A stretch of 64,000 nucleotides of DNA from positions 1 through 64,000 of the forward strand of contig NZ_FOLL01000010.1 in NCBI RefSeq assembly GCF_900112315.1, in the 5' to 3' direction. Position 1 is the stretch's first letter. The number at the start of each line of letters is the position of its first letter. The translations under genes and the position numbers were made by a program. Below the pieces are notes generated by a model that was not told where the DNA came from, did not search any database, and saw only the letters and a list, made by a program, of their open reading frames with translations. Shown in pieces: positions 36,980 through 44,109 of the stretch. The stretch comes from Parapedobacter composti (GTDB taxonomy: Bacteria; Bacteroidota; Bacteroidia; Sphingobacteriales; Sphingobacteriaceae).

Positions 36980-38368
36980 TTATCGGTTTTCAAGCCACCG
37001 CCTTTCGATATCTTCCAGTGATTTGCCCTTGGTTTCCGGCAAGAGTCGATATACAGTGATGAAGGCGAGCACACACCATAAAGCGAAGAACCAGAACGTA
37101 AAGGCAGTGCCGATACCCTCCAGCAATACCGGCGTGAGCTGCCCAATAATGGTATCGGCTACCCACATCACCATGATGCTGAGCGCCATGGCCCTTCCCC
37201 GGATGGCGGCAGGAAAAATCTCGGCAGCCACGACGAACTTCAGCGGCCCTATCGAAAAAGCAAAACTTGCCAGGAAGACGATGACGGCGCCCAGCAGCAG
37301 CCCGCCCGTAAGCTCCGCATGCAGGCAGGCCCCCACAACCATCAGGCTCAATGCCGCCGCCACCGTACCGGCCAAGTAAAGCGGCCTCCTTCCCAACTTA
37401 TCCACCTTCCAGACCGCTACCAGTGTAAACAGCAGGTTAGCCACGCCAAAAACGATCTGGCTCTGCAACGAGTTCGTTAAGCTTACACCTGTTGCCTTTA
37501 GTATACTGGGGCCATAGTAAATGATTGCATTGATCCCGCAGAACTGCGAAAACAGCGGCAGGAGTAATCCCAGCAATAGTGCGCCGCGCCATTTCGGCGC
37601 AAACAATTCTCGGTAAGCCGCCTGCCGCTGCCGGCTTTGCCGTTGCCTGCTTTCCGCATCGGCCTGCGCCTCCGCCTCGCCCACAAACCGGCCGAGCAGC
37701 GCCATCCCGGCGGCCGTATGCCCCTGCTGTATGAGCCATCGCGGACTCTCCGGGATGGCCATCAGCCCCAGCAGAAACACCAACGCGGGCAGCGCCTCTA
37801 CCATAAACATACCCCGCCATACCTCTTCGTCAAACGCCACGCCGAGCCATCCGGATGCCTGGGCGCCCGTATCGTATGTACGGTGCAGCAAGAACGCGTT
37901 GCTCAAGTAAGCCATCAGGATTCCGAAGGTAACGGCCAACTGGTAATACGTTACCAGCCGGCCCCTGATGCGGGCCGGGGCAATTTCAGAAATATATAGC
38001 GGAACCATGCTGGACGCAATGCCCACACCCACGCCGCCCAACAGCCGGGCCCAGACTATCGACGAAAAGCTGGGCAACAATCCGGAGCCCACGGCAGACA
38101 CTAAAAACAACACCGCAGCAAGTAGAAGCGCCCGCCGCCGGCCATACCGGTCGCCCAGCTCACCAGATACCGCCACCCCCACAATGCAGCCCACCAGCGC
38201 CGAGGAGACAAACCAACCCTGCTGGAACGCCGAAAGCGAGAACTGTTCGGTAACCAATGGCAATGTTCCGGAGACCACCGCCATGTCGAACCCAAACAAA
38301 AAGCCTCCCAGTGCCGCTACGGCACATGCGAACCACAGGACGTCCGGAAGTTTATGTTGCTGGCCCAT
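36980..38368 (-). CDS. MFS sugar porter (sugar:H+ symporter family)
   Basis: I chose ATG 38368 (462 residues, 12 helices); the in-frame ATG 38383 is possible. Signatures of the sugar porter family are present: LGGFLFGFDMAVVSG in helix 1, GELGDRYGRRRALL after helix 2, PESPRWLIQQG after helix 6, QFCGINAIIYYGPSI in helix 7, and PETKGKSLEDIE near the end. It probably brings mannose or a mannose disaccharide across the inner membrane. It overlaps the end of the isomerase gene by 17 bases, which shows translational coupling within the mannan operon. Confidence 0.9.
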   Translation of the reverse strand: MGQQHKLPDVLWFACAVAALGGFLFGFDMAVVSGTLPLVTEQFSLSAFQQGWFVSSALVGCIVGVAVSGELGDRYGRRRALLLAAVLFLVSAVGSGLLPSFSSIVWARLLGGVGVGIASSMVPLYISEIAPARIRGRLVTYYQLAVTFGILMAYLSNAFLLHRTYDTGAQASGWLGVAFDEEVWRGMFMVEALPALVFLLGLMAIPESPRWLIQQGHTAAGMALLGRFVGEAEAQADAESRQRQSRQRQAAYRELFAPKWRGALLLGLLLPLFSQFCGINAIIYYGPSILKATGVSLTNSLQSQIVFGVANLLFTLVAVWKVDKLGRRPLYLAGTVAAALSLMVVGACLHAELTGGLLLGAVIVFLASFAFSIGPLKFVVAAEIFPAAIRGRAMALSIMVMWVADTIIGQLTPVLLEGIGTAFTFWFFALWCVLAFITVYRLLPETKGKSLEDIERRWLENR

Positions 38369-40190
38369 AACTGTCCTTGACAAACGCTTTCACTACTTTG
38401 GCCGTGCCTCCCCCGGCATTCACCAGCGTGTACCGCGGAACCGCCGCGGGGATAACGAAGGTTTCCGCATACCGGAACGCCGTGGTATGGTCGCCTATCC
38501 GCACCAGCACCTCCGTGCCTTCCACCAGCATCATCACGTGACAAGCCTGCCGGGTTTCAACGGTCGCCTCGTCTATAAATTCGATGCGGTGCACATCATA
38601 AAAATGCGCCTCATGCGTAGGCAGGTGGATGGTCTTCCAGCCTTCTCCTTCTTCCAGCACATACGGCTTGGAGACATGCTCCTGCTGCACGCGCCGCCCT
38701 TTCCGGTCGAACCGCAGGTTATGGAACGCATGTTCGATATTGATAGGACGCGGATTGCCATTCAGGTCTTTACTTAACCAGTCGTACATCTTGAACGTGA
38801 AGATATACGGCGTTGCACTGATTTCAAGGACCAGGTTATTTTTCCCTGAGCTATGCACCGTACCGTTGGGAATCAAGAACAGATCATGCTTTGCCGCCGG
38901 AAACGTCTGCACGTACTTCTCGATGGCCACTTCCGTATTGTTCCTGAGGCTATTTTCCAGTTCCCGCCGGAATGCATCGGGATCGATATCCTCTTGGAAA
39001 CCAAGGTACACCTTCGCATCTGGCGCACAGTCCAGGATGTAGTAGGTCTCGTCTTGCGTAATTGCCTCGCCGAAGTGCTCACGGATGTACGGCAACGACG
39101 GGTGACACTGGATGGACAGGTTGCCGCCATCAAACGTATCGAGGAAATCGAACCGGATGGGAAACTCATTACCGAAGCGCGCGCGGTGCTTACCCAGTAC
39201 TTCCCCTCCCGCAAGAATCATCAAGCAGTCGAACGACACTTCCAGCAGGAAACCATCGCTCTCGAACACCAGCCCATTTTCCGGAGCGATGAGTTCAAAC
39301 GACCACGCATAGTTCGGCTCATCCTGGTTAACCTGCGGGATGTGCCTTTTTATCCACTGGCCGCCCCATGACCCCGGTGTAAACCACGGGCGCGGCCTGA
39401 GCACTGTATGGGCAAGCGATTTCAAGCCGCTGAAAACCGCCGGGGCGTGCGCCCAAGTTATCCAATCGATTCCCTGGCCATCCGCCAGTATATCCACGCG
39501 GTGCAGCAACGACTCCTTATGCCGGTTGCAAACCACCCAGTCCACGAAATAAAATCGTTTGTACATCGCCGCCGGCTTATCGGGCGACGACTTGCCCAGA
39601 TTCGTGATTGCGCCCGCATTCATGCGGTGCTGCAATTCATTTTTCGGCAGGTCAATATAAATCAACGGTACGTCCCACCCTGTCAACGCTGCCCCCGTAC
39701 CCATCACGATGTTGACGGTGCAGTCTGGATTCGGCCGGATACCGGCCAGCGCATCCCACCGGTAAAAATCCTTCAGGTGGAGCGAGGTTTTGGTACCCCA
39801 CACCGAGTCGTTGCTACCGAGATACGGTTTCACCAACCGTTCGATATCCGCCTCCGGTTTCAGGAAATCGTCCATCAGGCACAGGTTTACTTTCGCACCC
39901 CGCTTTTCCAGCTCAGCGGTTAAGCCGGTCGCTATACGATCCCAAAAATTACCCACATAACCATCAATCACTACCGTTTTCTGGTTAATCACCCATTCCG
40001 CCAACGTGCCATAACCCTCGTGGATCTTCCCGCTGCCTAAGGCGTGCGCCGGATAGATATCATAGCCATTCACGCCCCTCGGCCCGAGTCGGGCCGGCAT
40101 GATCTCCTGCTTCGTGTTCCGCAACGCTGTAGTACTCGGCAGCCCTGTTGTCGCTGGTGACTCAACGACCCCCTTTAATTCAATTGACAT
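38352..40190 (-). CDS. Class I mannose-6-phosphate isomerase with extra N-terminal kinase-like domain
   Basis: The 612-residue protein is much longer than ordinary ManA (about 300-400). The C-terminal part from about residue 295 has all four zinc ligands expected for phosphomannose isomerase: Q361 and H363 in SIQCHPS, E381 in DETYYIL and H446 in NGTVHSSG. It converts mannose-6-phosphate to fructose-6-phosphate. Residues about 60-245 recall uridine-kinase-like P-loop proteins (VVIDGYVGNFWDRIA, LCLMDDFLKP, PLIYIDLPKNELQHRM), but the P-loop lacks the lysine-serine/threonine pair, so it is probably not a standard kinase. First gene of the mannan operon; an 18-bp palindromic site lies just upstream. 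Confidence 0.85.
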   Translation of the reverse strand: MSIELKGVVESPATTGLPSTTALRNTKQEIMPARLGPRGVNGYDIYPAHALGSGKIHEGYGTLAEWVINQKTVVIDGYVGNFWDRIATGLTAELEKRGAKVNLCLMDDFLKPEADIERLVKPYLGSNDSVWGTKTSLHLKDFYRWDALAGIRPNPDCTVNIVMGTGAALTGWDVPLIYIDLPKNELQHRMNAGAITNLGKSSPDKPAAMYKRFYFVDWVVCNRHKESLLHRVDILADGQGIDWITWAHAPAVFSGLKSLAHTVLRPRPWFTPGSWGGQWIKRHIPQVNQDEPNYAWSFELIAPENGLVFESDGFLLEVSFDCLMILAGGEVLGKHRARFGNEFPIRFDFLDTFDGGNLSIQCHPSLPYIREHFGEAITQDETYYILDCAPDAKVYLGFQEDIDPDAFRRELENSLRNNTEVAIEKYVQTFPAAKHDLFLIPNGTVHSSGKNNLVLEISATPYIFTFKMYDWLSKDLNGNPRPINIEHAFHNLRFDRKGRRVQQEHVSKPYVLEEGEGWKTIHLPTHEAHFYDVHRIEFIDEATVETRQACHVMMLVEGTEVLVRIGDHTTAFRYAETFVIPAAVPRYTLVNAGGGTAKVVKAFVKDSYGPAT

Positions 40191-40207
40191 AGTTATTCAG
40201 TAAAAAG

Positions 40208-40225
40208 TTTATATGTATATACATA
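40208..40225. promoter_or_regulatory. Putative GntR operator 1 (isomerase side)
   Basis: TTTATATGTATATACATA, whose last 14 bases (40212-40225) form a perfect palindrome, ends 18 bases from the site start and lies 18 bases upstream of the isomerase start codon. The same 18 bases recur at 40454. A protein bound here would block transcription start or the early leader of the mannan operon. Confidence 0.68.
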
Positions 40226-40453
40226 AATTAAAACAATCAACAAACATTGCGTTATTTGGTATAATCCTGACAGCAATCAGTAGTTAATCAACCCTAAAAA
40301 TTGATATTTAATGCAATAGCAAACAATTGGCCCTCATATCTTCCGTATTGTTTGGAAAAGTATGTATGAACAAATGTACAGGAATAATTGTCAATTCTCC
40401 AAAAAATTTTCAAAAAAACCGATGAAAAAGCATATCATCCGTCAGCAATCTCC

Positions 40454-40471
40454 TTTATATGTATATACATA
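40454..40471. promoter_or_regulatory. Putative GntR operator 2 (identical copy)
   Basis: This is an exact copy of the 18-base site at 40208, with the 14-base palindrome at 40458-40471. It lies 246 bp from the first copy. Two distant identical sites could allow a DNA loop between repressor dimers. Confidence 0.66.
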
Positions 40472-40534
40472 TTAATTTATTCATTCTACCAAATAGTGTC
40501 CGTTAAGCTTGCAGGATGTTAATCGGGCGACTAT

Positions 40535-40559
40535 ATGTACGGTGAAAATCGTACATTTG
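40535..40559 (+). promoter_or_regulatory. Probable gntR promoter with overlapping inverted repeat
   Basis: TACATTTG at 40552-40559 matches the TAnnTTTG -7 box and lies 42 bases before the gntR start codon; no TTG -33 element is well placed. ATGTACG at 40535-40541 and CGTACAT at 40550-40556 form an inverted repeat with an 8-base centre that overlaps the box. This could be a weaker operator for autoregulation. Confidence 0.5.
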
Positions 40560-40601
40560 TAAGTACATAATACAACCATCGCATTAATCAGTTACTTAAC
40601 C

Positions 40602-41336
40602 ATGGTGCAAAAACTTGATCGCAAAAGCAATATACCGCTGCATGTCCAAGCGGAGACTCAGCTAAGGAAACTGGTATCTTCCAAAGAATACGAAGACGGG
40701 AAACTACTACCCAAAGAGATAGAGCTAGCCAAAACGCTCCATATTTCGAGGAACACGCTGCGGCAAGCGATTAACCGGCTGGTCTACGAAGGCGTCCTTG
40801 TTCGGAAACGGGGTTACGGCACCATTGTGGCTCCCAAAGTGGTGCTCAGCAATGCGCGCAACTGGATGAGTTTCTCCCAGGAGATGAAAGCCCAGGGACT
40901 GGAAGTCTGCAATTACGAGCTGCACGTATCGCGGAAGCAGTCGCCGCCCAGCCAAGTGAGCCAATTTTTTGATTTGGAAGAAGGCAGCCGGATTTTATGC
41001 GTGGAGCGGCTGCGGGGCAGCGTAGACAATCCGTTTGTCTATTTTGTTTCCTATTTCAATCCCAGTATAGGCCTTACCGGAAATGAAAACTTCAATACCC
41101 CCCTGTATGAGTTACTGGAAAAAGATTTCGGCATCACAGTGGAAACCTCCAAAGAAGAAATATCGGCCCAGAGCGCATCAGCCTTCATCGCCGAAAAGCT
41201 GAGTATAAACGAGGGAGCCCCCATCTTGGTCCGAAAGCGGCGGGTTTACGACAAATCCTCCCTGCCGGTAGAGTACAATATTGGCTATTATCGCGCCGAA
41301 AGCTTTACCTACGCCATCGAATTTAAGCGGGAATGA
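40602..41336 (+). CDS. GntR-family transcriptional regulator (HutC/UTRA type)
   Basis: The 244-residue protein has an N-terminal winged helix of the GntR family (IPLHVQAETQLRKLV, LLPKEIELAKTLHISRNTLR, LVYEGVLVRKRGYGTIV; residues about 10-80) and a C-terminal UTRA ligand-binding domain ending LPVEYNIGYYRAESFTYAIE. HutC-type GntR proteins are usually repressors relieved by a sugar phosphate or related metabolite. It is divergent from the mannan operon and faces two palindromes of fitting size, so it very likely controls that operon. A mannose-derived phosphate as effector is inference. Confidence 0.9.
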   Translation: MVQKLDRKSNIPLHVQAETQLRKLVSSKEYEDGKLLPKEIELAKTLHISRNTLRQAINRLVYEGVLVRKRGYGTIVAPKVVLSNARNWMSFSQEMKAQGLEVCNYELHVSRKQSPPSQVSQFFDLEEGSRILCVERLRGSVDNPFVYFVSYFNPSIGLTGNENFNTPLYELLEKDFGITVETSKEEISAQSASAFIAEKLSINEGAPILVRKRRVYDKSSLPVEYNIGYYRAESFTYAIEFKRE

Positions 41337-41366
41337 AAATAAAGCACCAGCATATGCGGCAACGCG

Positions 41367-41957
41367 TTATATTGCCTTCAGCGTACGCAACGTTAACGAA
41401 TAGCGTTTTTCTTGCACCGGCGCGATGCTGTGCTCCCGCTCGCTGCGGGCCTCCCCGCGTATCACATAAAGTGATCGCCGCATGACGGGAACGGCAATAA
41501 TGTTTGAGCGCCGTTGTTCGCTTTTAGCGTACGGCCGGAACCGGAACTGGCAGTCTGACAGCAGGGAAACACCGATGACGACATCAAACGGCGGCGCATC
41601 CCGGTGCCAGTTGATTACCGACCCCGGCGGATACTCCGTAACCAACAGCTCTTTCAGGTCTTCAACCGGCAGCTGTAGATGCGCCGAAACCTTCTCCAAC
41701 AACGGTGCGAACGCTTGGGAGATTGGCCGCCCTTGGGTAATGGTACGGCTGTCGAAGTGATAGTCATAACCGAAGCTCTTCACCTTGCGCTTGGCTTCAA
41801 AGCCTTGAAAAACCAGGGGGCGCACCGCGATGTGCGCGATAGTTTCCAGCAGTCCCTCCTCTTCGGCTTCCGACAGGAAACCTGCCTCATAGGAAAATCC
41901 GTGCGGCCCCGGGCGCTCAACGGGAAATAAGCTTCCTTGACCTGTTATGCCTGCCAT
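41367..41957 (-). CDS. AlkB-like Fe(II)/2-oxoglutarate dioxygenase
   Basis: I chose ATG 41957 (196 residues) over the GTG at 41966. The iron ligands are seen as H118 and D120 in INWHRDAPPFD and H176 in EREHSI; arginines in RYSLTLRTLK fit the 2-oxoglutarate and substrate contacts. YDYHFDSR is the nucleotide-lid-like segment. AlkB enzymes remove alkyl lesions from DNA or RNA by oxidation; small AlkB homologues may act on RNA or protein. The gene stands alone, convergent with gntR and divergent from the transpeptidase. Confidence 0.85.
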   Translation of the reverse strand: MAGITGQGSLFPVERPGPHGFSYEAGFLSEAEEEGLLETIAHIAVRPLVFQGFEAKRKVKSFGYDYHFDSRTITQGRPISQAFAPLLEKVSAHLQLPVEDLKELLVTEYPPGSVINWHRDAPPFDVVIGVSLLSDCQFRFRPYAKSEQRRSNIIAVPVMRRSLYVIRGEARSEREHSIAPVQEKRYSLTLRTLKAI

Positions 41958-42131
41958 ATTGACCACTTAGTGACACAATATACGAAACAAAACGGTTTAT
42001 TTTGTATTTTTGGTAACCGACCCAGTTTGCAGGCGTTGCCGGTTCGGTTTAATTAATTCAACAGCAATGCTATGCAGCTAAACTTTGCCTTGGTCTAAAC
42101 ACAATCATCGCTAACCTGTTAATCGCACTAT

Positions 42132-43166
42132 ATGAGACAGCTTTTATATTTTCTGATCGTTTTACTTGTTATACCATTTGTTTACTCCTGCAAAGAGAAA
42201 GCCACCAACCTGGAGGATGAAGCCGAAAAACGCCGGGCGGATTCTTTGGAACAGGTAAGGAAAGCCGAAGAGGAAGAACGCAAACGTCCGCGGACAGCCA
42301 AAGACATTGACCTTACCAAGGCCATTGCGTTTGAAAAATATGCGTTGGAAGATGAATATCCCTATAAGGACACGGTACGCGTGTTCCAATGGGAAAAAAT
42401 CAAGGAGCAACTGGCCTATGTGGAGAACTTCCAGCGGGGGAAAAAGCGCTACGCCATATTACAGAATTACAAGAACCGGAACGGCGAGGCACCCGTTGTA
42501 GCCAACTTTGTGCGTAACGCTTATAAGCGGGTTTCAGACACGGCAGGCAACGAACGCTACCAATCTGCTCCCTTATACGAAGAAGGCCGCCATGAGCGAC
42601 CGGCCATCTATGGACGTGACGGATCGCTCGTGGAACTGCTGAGCAGCGACACGATTCCGATGGTGAAGATAGCCGGCATCTCATTTGAAGGCACCTGGGA
42701 AGTGCCTAAACGGTATGTGAAGACCTTGGGCGACAGCGTACAGTTTGACCAGGTTGTGGTGGTGGACGTAACCAACCAGAACATCTGCACCATTGAACGT
42801 ACGGAGCCGGAATCGTGGCGGGTGCTGAGCATGAACCCTGCCACAACAGGGGTGCATAAGCCGCCTTATTCCATGGAAACGCCGTTAGGCATATTTGTCC
42901 TCCAGGAAAAGAAACCGAAAATGTATTATGTGAAGGACGGCACCAGCGTTATCAAAGGCTATGCGCCGCACGCCAGCCGGTTTAACAACGGAGGATACAT
43001 CCATGGGGTACCTACCAACCATCCGGAAGCCCCCATCATAGAATACAGCGCGACGTTGGGTACCATACCGCGGTCGCACATGTGTGTGCGCAATGCATCG
43101 TCTCACGCCAAATTTATCTATGATTGGGCGAAAACGCTGCAGTCGCTAATCATTGTCATTGACTGA
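42132..43166 (+). CDS. L,D-transpeptidase (YkuD family) lipoprotein
   Basis: The 344-residue protein has a lipoprotein signal (LLVIPFVYSC, lipid C20), a charged coiled-coil-like linker (KRRADSLEQVRKAEEEERKR) and a C-terminal YkuD domain. The active site is seen as IHGVPTN followed by PRSHMCVRN with the catalytic cysteine at about C318. It should form 3-3 cross-links in peptidoglycan, or link proteins to it, from the inner face of the outer membrane. A TATTTTTG box at 42005-42012 may be part of its promoter, but the -33 element is not clear. A second L,D-transpeptidase follows. Confidence 0.85.
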   Translation: MRQLLYFLIVLLVIPFVYSCKEKATNLEDEAEKRRADSLEQVRKAEEEERKRPRTAKDIDLTKAIAFEKYALEDEYPYKDTVRVFQWEKIKEQLAYVENFQRGKKRYAILQNYKNRNGEAPVVANFVRNAYKRVSDTAGNERYQSAPLYEEGRHERPAIYGRDGSLVELLSSDTIPMVKIAGISFEGTWEVPKRYVKTLGDSVQFDQVVVVDVTNQNICTIERTEPESWRVLSMNPATTGVHKPPYSMETPLGIFVLQEKKPKMYYVKDGTSVIKGYAPHASRFNNGGYIHGVPTNHPEAPIIEYSATLGTIPRSHMCVRNASSHAKFIYDWAKTLQSLIIVID

Positions 43167-43181
43167 CAGTTTTCCAACATT

Positions 43182-43211
43182 TTGATAATCACATTATTAT
43201 CCTTACCTTTG
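43182..43211 (+). promoter_or_regulatory. Promoter of the second L,D-transpeptidase gene
   Basis: TTG at 43182-43184, a 19-base spacer and TACCTTTG at 43204-43211 match the Bacteroidota promoter consensus. It lies directly after the first transpeptidase gene, so the second gene can be expressed on its own. It also argues for the ATG at 43236 rather than the TTG at 43215. Confidence 0.75.
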
Positions 43212-43235
43212 TAATTGAAGCAAAGGAATGTGTGT

Positions 43236-44030
43236 ATGAATAAGTTATTGACGGTGGTGATTGTCGCGGTCCTGACAGGCTTGGGCTTTTACCAATACCC
43301 CACTACGGAACAAACAGAAAACAAGCGGGTTAACACCCAACAACCAGATACCATCAACCCGTTACCGGAAGTATCCGAAACCCAAAAACTCTACGATAGT
43401 TTACAGCTTGAATCGGTACTCAAATATGAAGCGTTTGAGCAGGCCATGGTAGGTTATAAAACCATCCCGGCTAAAAACAAGAATATACTGACGGTTATTG
43501 ATTTTACGCTCCCTTCTACTGAGAAAAGGATGTATGTGCTGGATATGAAAAACAAGAAATTGCTGTTTCATACCATCGTGTCGCACGGTCGGAATAGCGG
43601 AGAGAAATATGCTACCCGATTCTCCAATAAACACGGCTCATACCAGAGTTCGTTAGGTTTTTACCTGACCGATGCCACGTATCAAGGAGGCAATGGCTAT
43701 TCCCTCCGGCTGGCGGGTCTGGAGCCGGGCATTAATGACCAAGCCATGGCCAGGGCCGTGGTTATCCACGGTGCCGATTATTGCAGTGAAAGCGTGATAC
43801 GGGCCACCGGCAGGTTAGGCAGAAGCTATGGCTGCCCCGCATTGCCCCGGGCATTAAATAAACCCATTATAGATACCATTAAAAACGGCTCCCTGCTCTT
43901 TATCTATGCGGATAACGATGCGTACATGGCCAACAGTAAAATATTGAAAGATGGTGTCGGCGCGGAGACCATGCTGGCTCACCAAGAGCATACTGACGAT
44001 GCAGATCGAATGTCGCTTTCCTCATTTTAA
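43236..44030 (+). CDS. Murein L,D-transpeptidase catalytic domain protein (YkuD_2 type)
   Basis: I chose ATG 43236 (264 residues), 25 bases after the promoter box. The N-terminus is a signal peptide or anchor (LLTVVIVAVLTGLGFYQY). The catalytic part has VVIHGADYCSES and RLGRSYGCPALP with the likely nucleophile C200. This belongs to the YkuD_2 branch and differs clearly from the lipoprotein just upstream, so it is not a tandem duplicate. It should act in the periplasm on peptidoglycan. Confidence 0.83.
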   Translation: MNKLLTVVIVAVLTGLGFYQYPTTEQTENKRVNTQQPDTINPLPEVSETQKLYDSLQLESVLKYEAFEQAMVGYKTIPAKNKNILTVIDFTLPSTEKRMYVLDMKNKKLLFHTIVSHGRNSGEKYATRFSNKHGSYQSSLGFYLTDATYQGGNGYSLRLAGLEPGINDQAMARAVVIHGADYCSESVIRATGRLGRSYGCPALPRALNKPIIDTIKNGSLLFIYADNDAYMANSKILKDGVGAETMLAHQEHTDDADRMSLSSF

Positions 44031-44109
44031 CTTAGCTGTTCGGGGCCCGGTACGGCGGACTCAGGGGTTTGTGCATATTTTCGTAAATTAGCGGTCGATT
44101 ACAAGACCA

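Larger units (their letters stand above)
40191..40601. other. 411-bp divergent control region between mannan operon and gntR
   Basis: No gene is seen here. The stretch is AT-rich and carries two identical 18-base palindromic sites (40208 and 40454), a third looser inverted repeat (40535-40556) and a TAnnTTTG box in front of the regulator. It should contain the promoters for both directions. No clear -7 box was found for the isomerase direction. Confidence 0.75.

Noticed and set aside
41358..41376. A GGCAA/TTGCC inverted repeat as a terminator between gntR and the AlkB-like gene.
   Set aside because: The stem is only 5 bp, it overlaps the AlkB-like stop codon, and no T tract follows.
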